DNA of 16,755 nt, from positions 1-16,755 of the forward strand of contig DYPM01000031.1 in the NCBI GenBank assembly GCA_020719895.1. The letters run 5' to 3'. The stretch is from Sulfurovum sp. GTDB taxonomy: Bacteria; Campylobacterota; Campylobacteria; Campylobacterales; Sulfurovaceae. Position numbers and translations under genes: made by a program. The first letter of the stretch is position 1; each line of letters starts with the position of its first letter. Below the pieces are notes generated by a model, which made no database searches, was not told the DNA's origin, and saw nothing but the letters and a program-made list of their open reading frames with translations. Of the stretch, positions 15,867 to 16,755 are shown one piece after another.

Positions 15867-16049
15867 ACTTATATCGCGATAACTATCAACTATTTCTTTA
15901 ATAATATGCACAGCCTGTTCTACATCAAGTTTGCCGTGTCTCATCTGTAGCACTTTGAGTGTAGGGCAGATAAGTTTGTCGTTATAGTGCTTGACATTCA
16001 TCATTGCGAGTATCTCTTTGGATTCTTTTTTGAGTTGGTAAATTGCCAT
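15864..16049 (-). CDS. 61-aa hypothetical protein
   Basis: Not recognised. It is a real gene by ribosome site: AAGGAGA lies seven bases before the ATG at 16049, the strongest in this half of the window. The product is charged and mostly helical, with no signal peptide or membrane segment, one Cys (C28 in KLICPTLKVL) and a C-terminal helix (VEQAVHIIKEIVDSYRDIS). It is probably a soluble cytoplasmic protein. It is the first gene downstream of the symmetric Fur-like box and 72 bp before imelysin 1, so it may be the leader gene of the cluster. A small regulatory or partner protein is possible, but nothing in the sequence names a function. Confidence 0.6.
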   Translation of the reverse strand: MAIYQLKKESKEILAMMNVKHYNDKLICPTLKVLQMRHGKLDVEQAVHIIKEIVDSYRDIS

Positions 16050-16098
16050 TATGTTCTCCTTCTGTTTCTTTTTGTTTTGTGCTTTTTTGTTAAGTTAT

Positions 16099-16113
16099 TG
16101 ATATTAAATATCA
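16099..16113. promoter_or_regulatory. Fur-like 7-1-7 operator
   Basis: TGATATT-A-AATATCA is a perfect 7-1-7 inverted repeat. It differs from the Fur consensus TGATAATnATTATCA by one symmetric change per half (12/14). It lies inside a larger imperfect palindrome (16090-16123, GTTAAGT...ACTTAAC arms) and 50 bases upstream of the 61-aa gene, in the 260-bp gap between divergent genes. No T-run follows either arm, which argues against a terminator. A second weaker match (TGAAAGC-T-ATTATCA, 16167-16181) is nearby. Iron regulation is inferred from the motif and gene content. Confidence 0.6.
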
Positions 16114-16309
16114 TTACTTAACTTGGGAGGCATTATTCCATATTGTTTCTTAAATTTTATTAAAATTGAAAGCTATTATCATATTAATTTTTGTGCGAGA
16201 TAAAAAATAAAATTTTCTTTGCATTAGCTTAAAATAGGTTCGATTTATGTTTTCAAATTGTTATCATTTTATACTAAAATAGGCTATATCACACAGGAAA
16301 AGGATAAAT

Positions 16310-16755
16310 ATGAAGTATGAGTTATTTGGATCAGCAATTTTAGTTGCTTTGTTGATGGCAGGATGCGAAGATGGTAAAAAATCAAAGACAAACACAACAG
16401 AGTCAGTAACAGACAATAGCAAAATGGTGCCAGAGACGGGTTCACTTCTTCCTTATACCATATTGGACAGCACGATTGACAATGGTGCAAAAGCTGGAGA
16501 GAAAATGGAAATCAGAAATGGTGGATTTGGCTCCTCGGCATTTAAAGATCATAATCACATAAACCGATTTTTTGCTATCACAGATCGTGGACCAAATGCT
16601 GATTACACAGACGATAACAATGTTTCAGGAAAAATGTTTCCAACGCCAAATTACACACCGCGTCTTGGACACTTTGAGATTCAATCTGATGGTTCAGTTG
16701 TAAAACTCTCCGAAACACTCTTTAAAGATAGAAGTGGCAATCCTATCAGCGGTTT
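16310..16755 (+). CDS. phytase-like / 'esterase-like activity of phytase' lipoprotein (5' part)
   Basis: The first 148 codons of a gene running off the right end. A lipoprotein signal with lipobox LMAGC19 is followed by a Ser/Thr/Asn-rich linker. The start of the phytase-like beta-propeller domain follows, with FFAITDRGPNADYTD (~87-101), GKMFPTPNYTPRLGHFEIQ (~107-125) and SDGSV. This matches the domain named 'esterase-like activity of phytase', whose true substrate in bacteria is often unknown. AAGGA lies 5 bases before the ATG at 16310. It is divergent from the imelysin cluster and shares the Fur-like region, so co-regulation is plausible; phosphate-ester or metal-phytate use is inference. 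Confidence 0.85.
   Translation, partial: MKYELFGSAILVALLMAGCEDGKKSKTNTTESVTDNSKMVPETGSLLPYTILDSTIDNGAKAGEKMEIRNGGFGSSAFKDHNHINRFFAITDRGPNADYTDDNNVSGKMFPTPNYTPRLGHFEIQSDGSVVKLSETLFKDRSGNPISG

Noticed and set aside
16090..16123. The 34-bp palindrome as an intrinsic terminator.
   Set aside because: AT-rich stem without a following T-run on either strand; the inner 7-1-7 symmetry fits an operator better.

Overview
The window looks like chromosome from a Campylobacterota (epsilonproteobacterial) organism, probably a free-living Sulfurimonas/Sulfurovum/Sulfurospirillum-type bacterium. This rests on AT-rich DNA, tight ATGA-overlapping gene junctions, a fused TRAP DctQM, many periplasmic c-type cytochromes and Fur-like sites of the TGATAATnATTATCA kind. 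It is an inference from gene content; no marker gene is present. No rRNA, tRNA, CRISPR array, transposase or phage gene was seen.

Left part (1-6300), thiol redox and transport. A DUF255/YyaL-type thioredoxin-domain protein lies on the minus strand. Divergent from it is a compact plus-strand operon: full-length DsbD with all six catalytic cysteines, a fused DctQ-DctM TRAP transporter, and a membrane-anchored TlpA/ScsD-like thioredoxin two bases after the transporter. A weak terminator-like hairpin follows, then a stand-alone feoA.

Right part (6636-16049), a long minus-strand cluster reading towards feoA. In transcription order it holds a 61-aa unknown protein, an IrpA-type imelysin lipoprotein, a DUF1111 di-haem oxidoreductase, a second imelysin-like lipoprotein, a sterol-desaturase/fatty-acid-hydroxylase superfamily membrane protein, and a beta-barrel outer-membrane protein. 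It continues with a di-haem CCP/MauG-family lipoprotein, a covalent-FMN-binding-domain protein and two small four-helix membrane proteins. Most junctions are within 4 bases, so this reads as one or two co-transcribed units. The clear breaks are 130 bp before imelysin 2 and 223 bp before the peroxidase. Both gaps carry palindromic repeats and a shared 21-bp dyad sequence (19/21 identical).

The imelysin-DUF1111-imelysin order is the conserved COG3487-3488-3489 iron-regulated set. The usual fourth member (DUF1513, COG3490) is absent, and the hydroxylase/porin/peroxidase/FMN/four-helix genes occupy its place. A symmetric 7-1-7 Fur-like box lies upstream of the cluster. On the other side of it a phytase-like/esterase-like lipoprotein starts and runs off the right end. 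Weaker Fur-like matches precede imelysin 1 and feoA. My working model is an iron-responsive envelope redox system: outer-membrane entry by the porin, periplasmic metal or haem handling by imelysins and di-haem enzymes, and an electron link through the flavoprotein and the histidine-bearing four-helix proteins.

The strangest piece of DNA is at about 8022-8217. Several near-perfect hairpins sit inside the open 5' end of the FMN-protein gene and would add about 60 unusual residues to its N-terminus, as in-frame palindromic elements do in Rickettsia.
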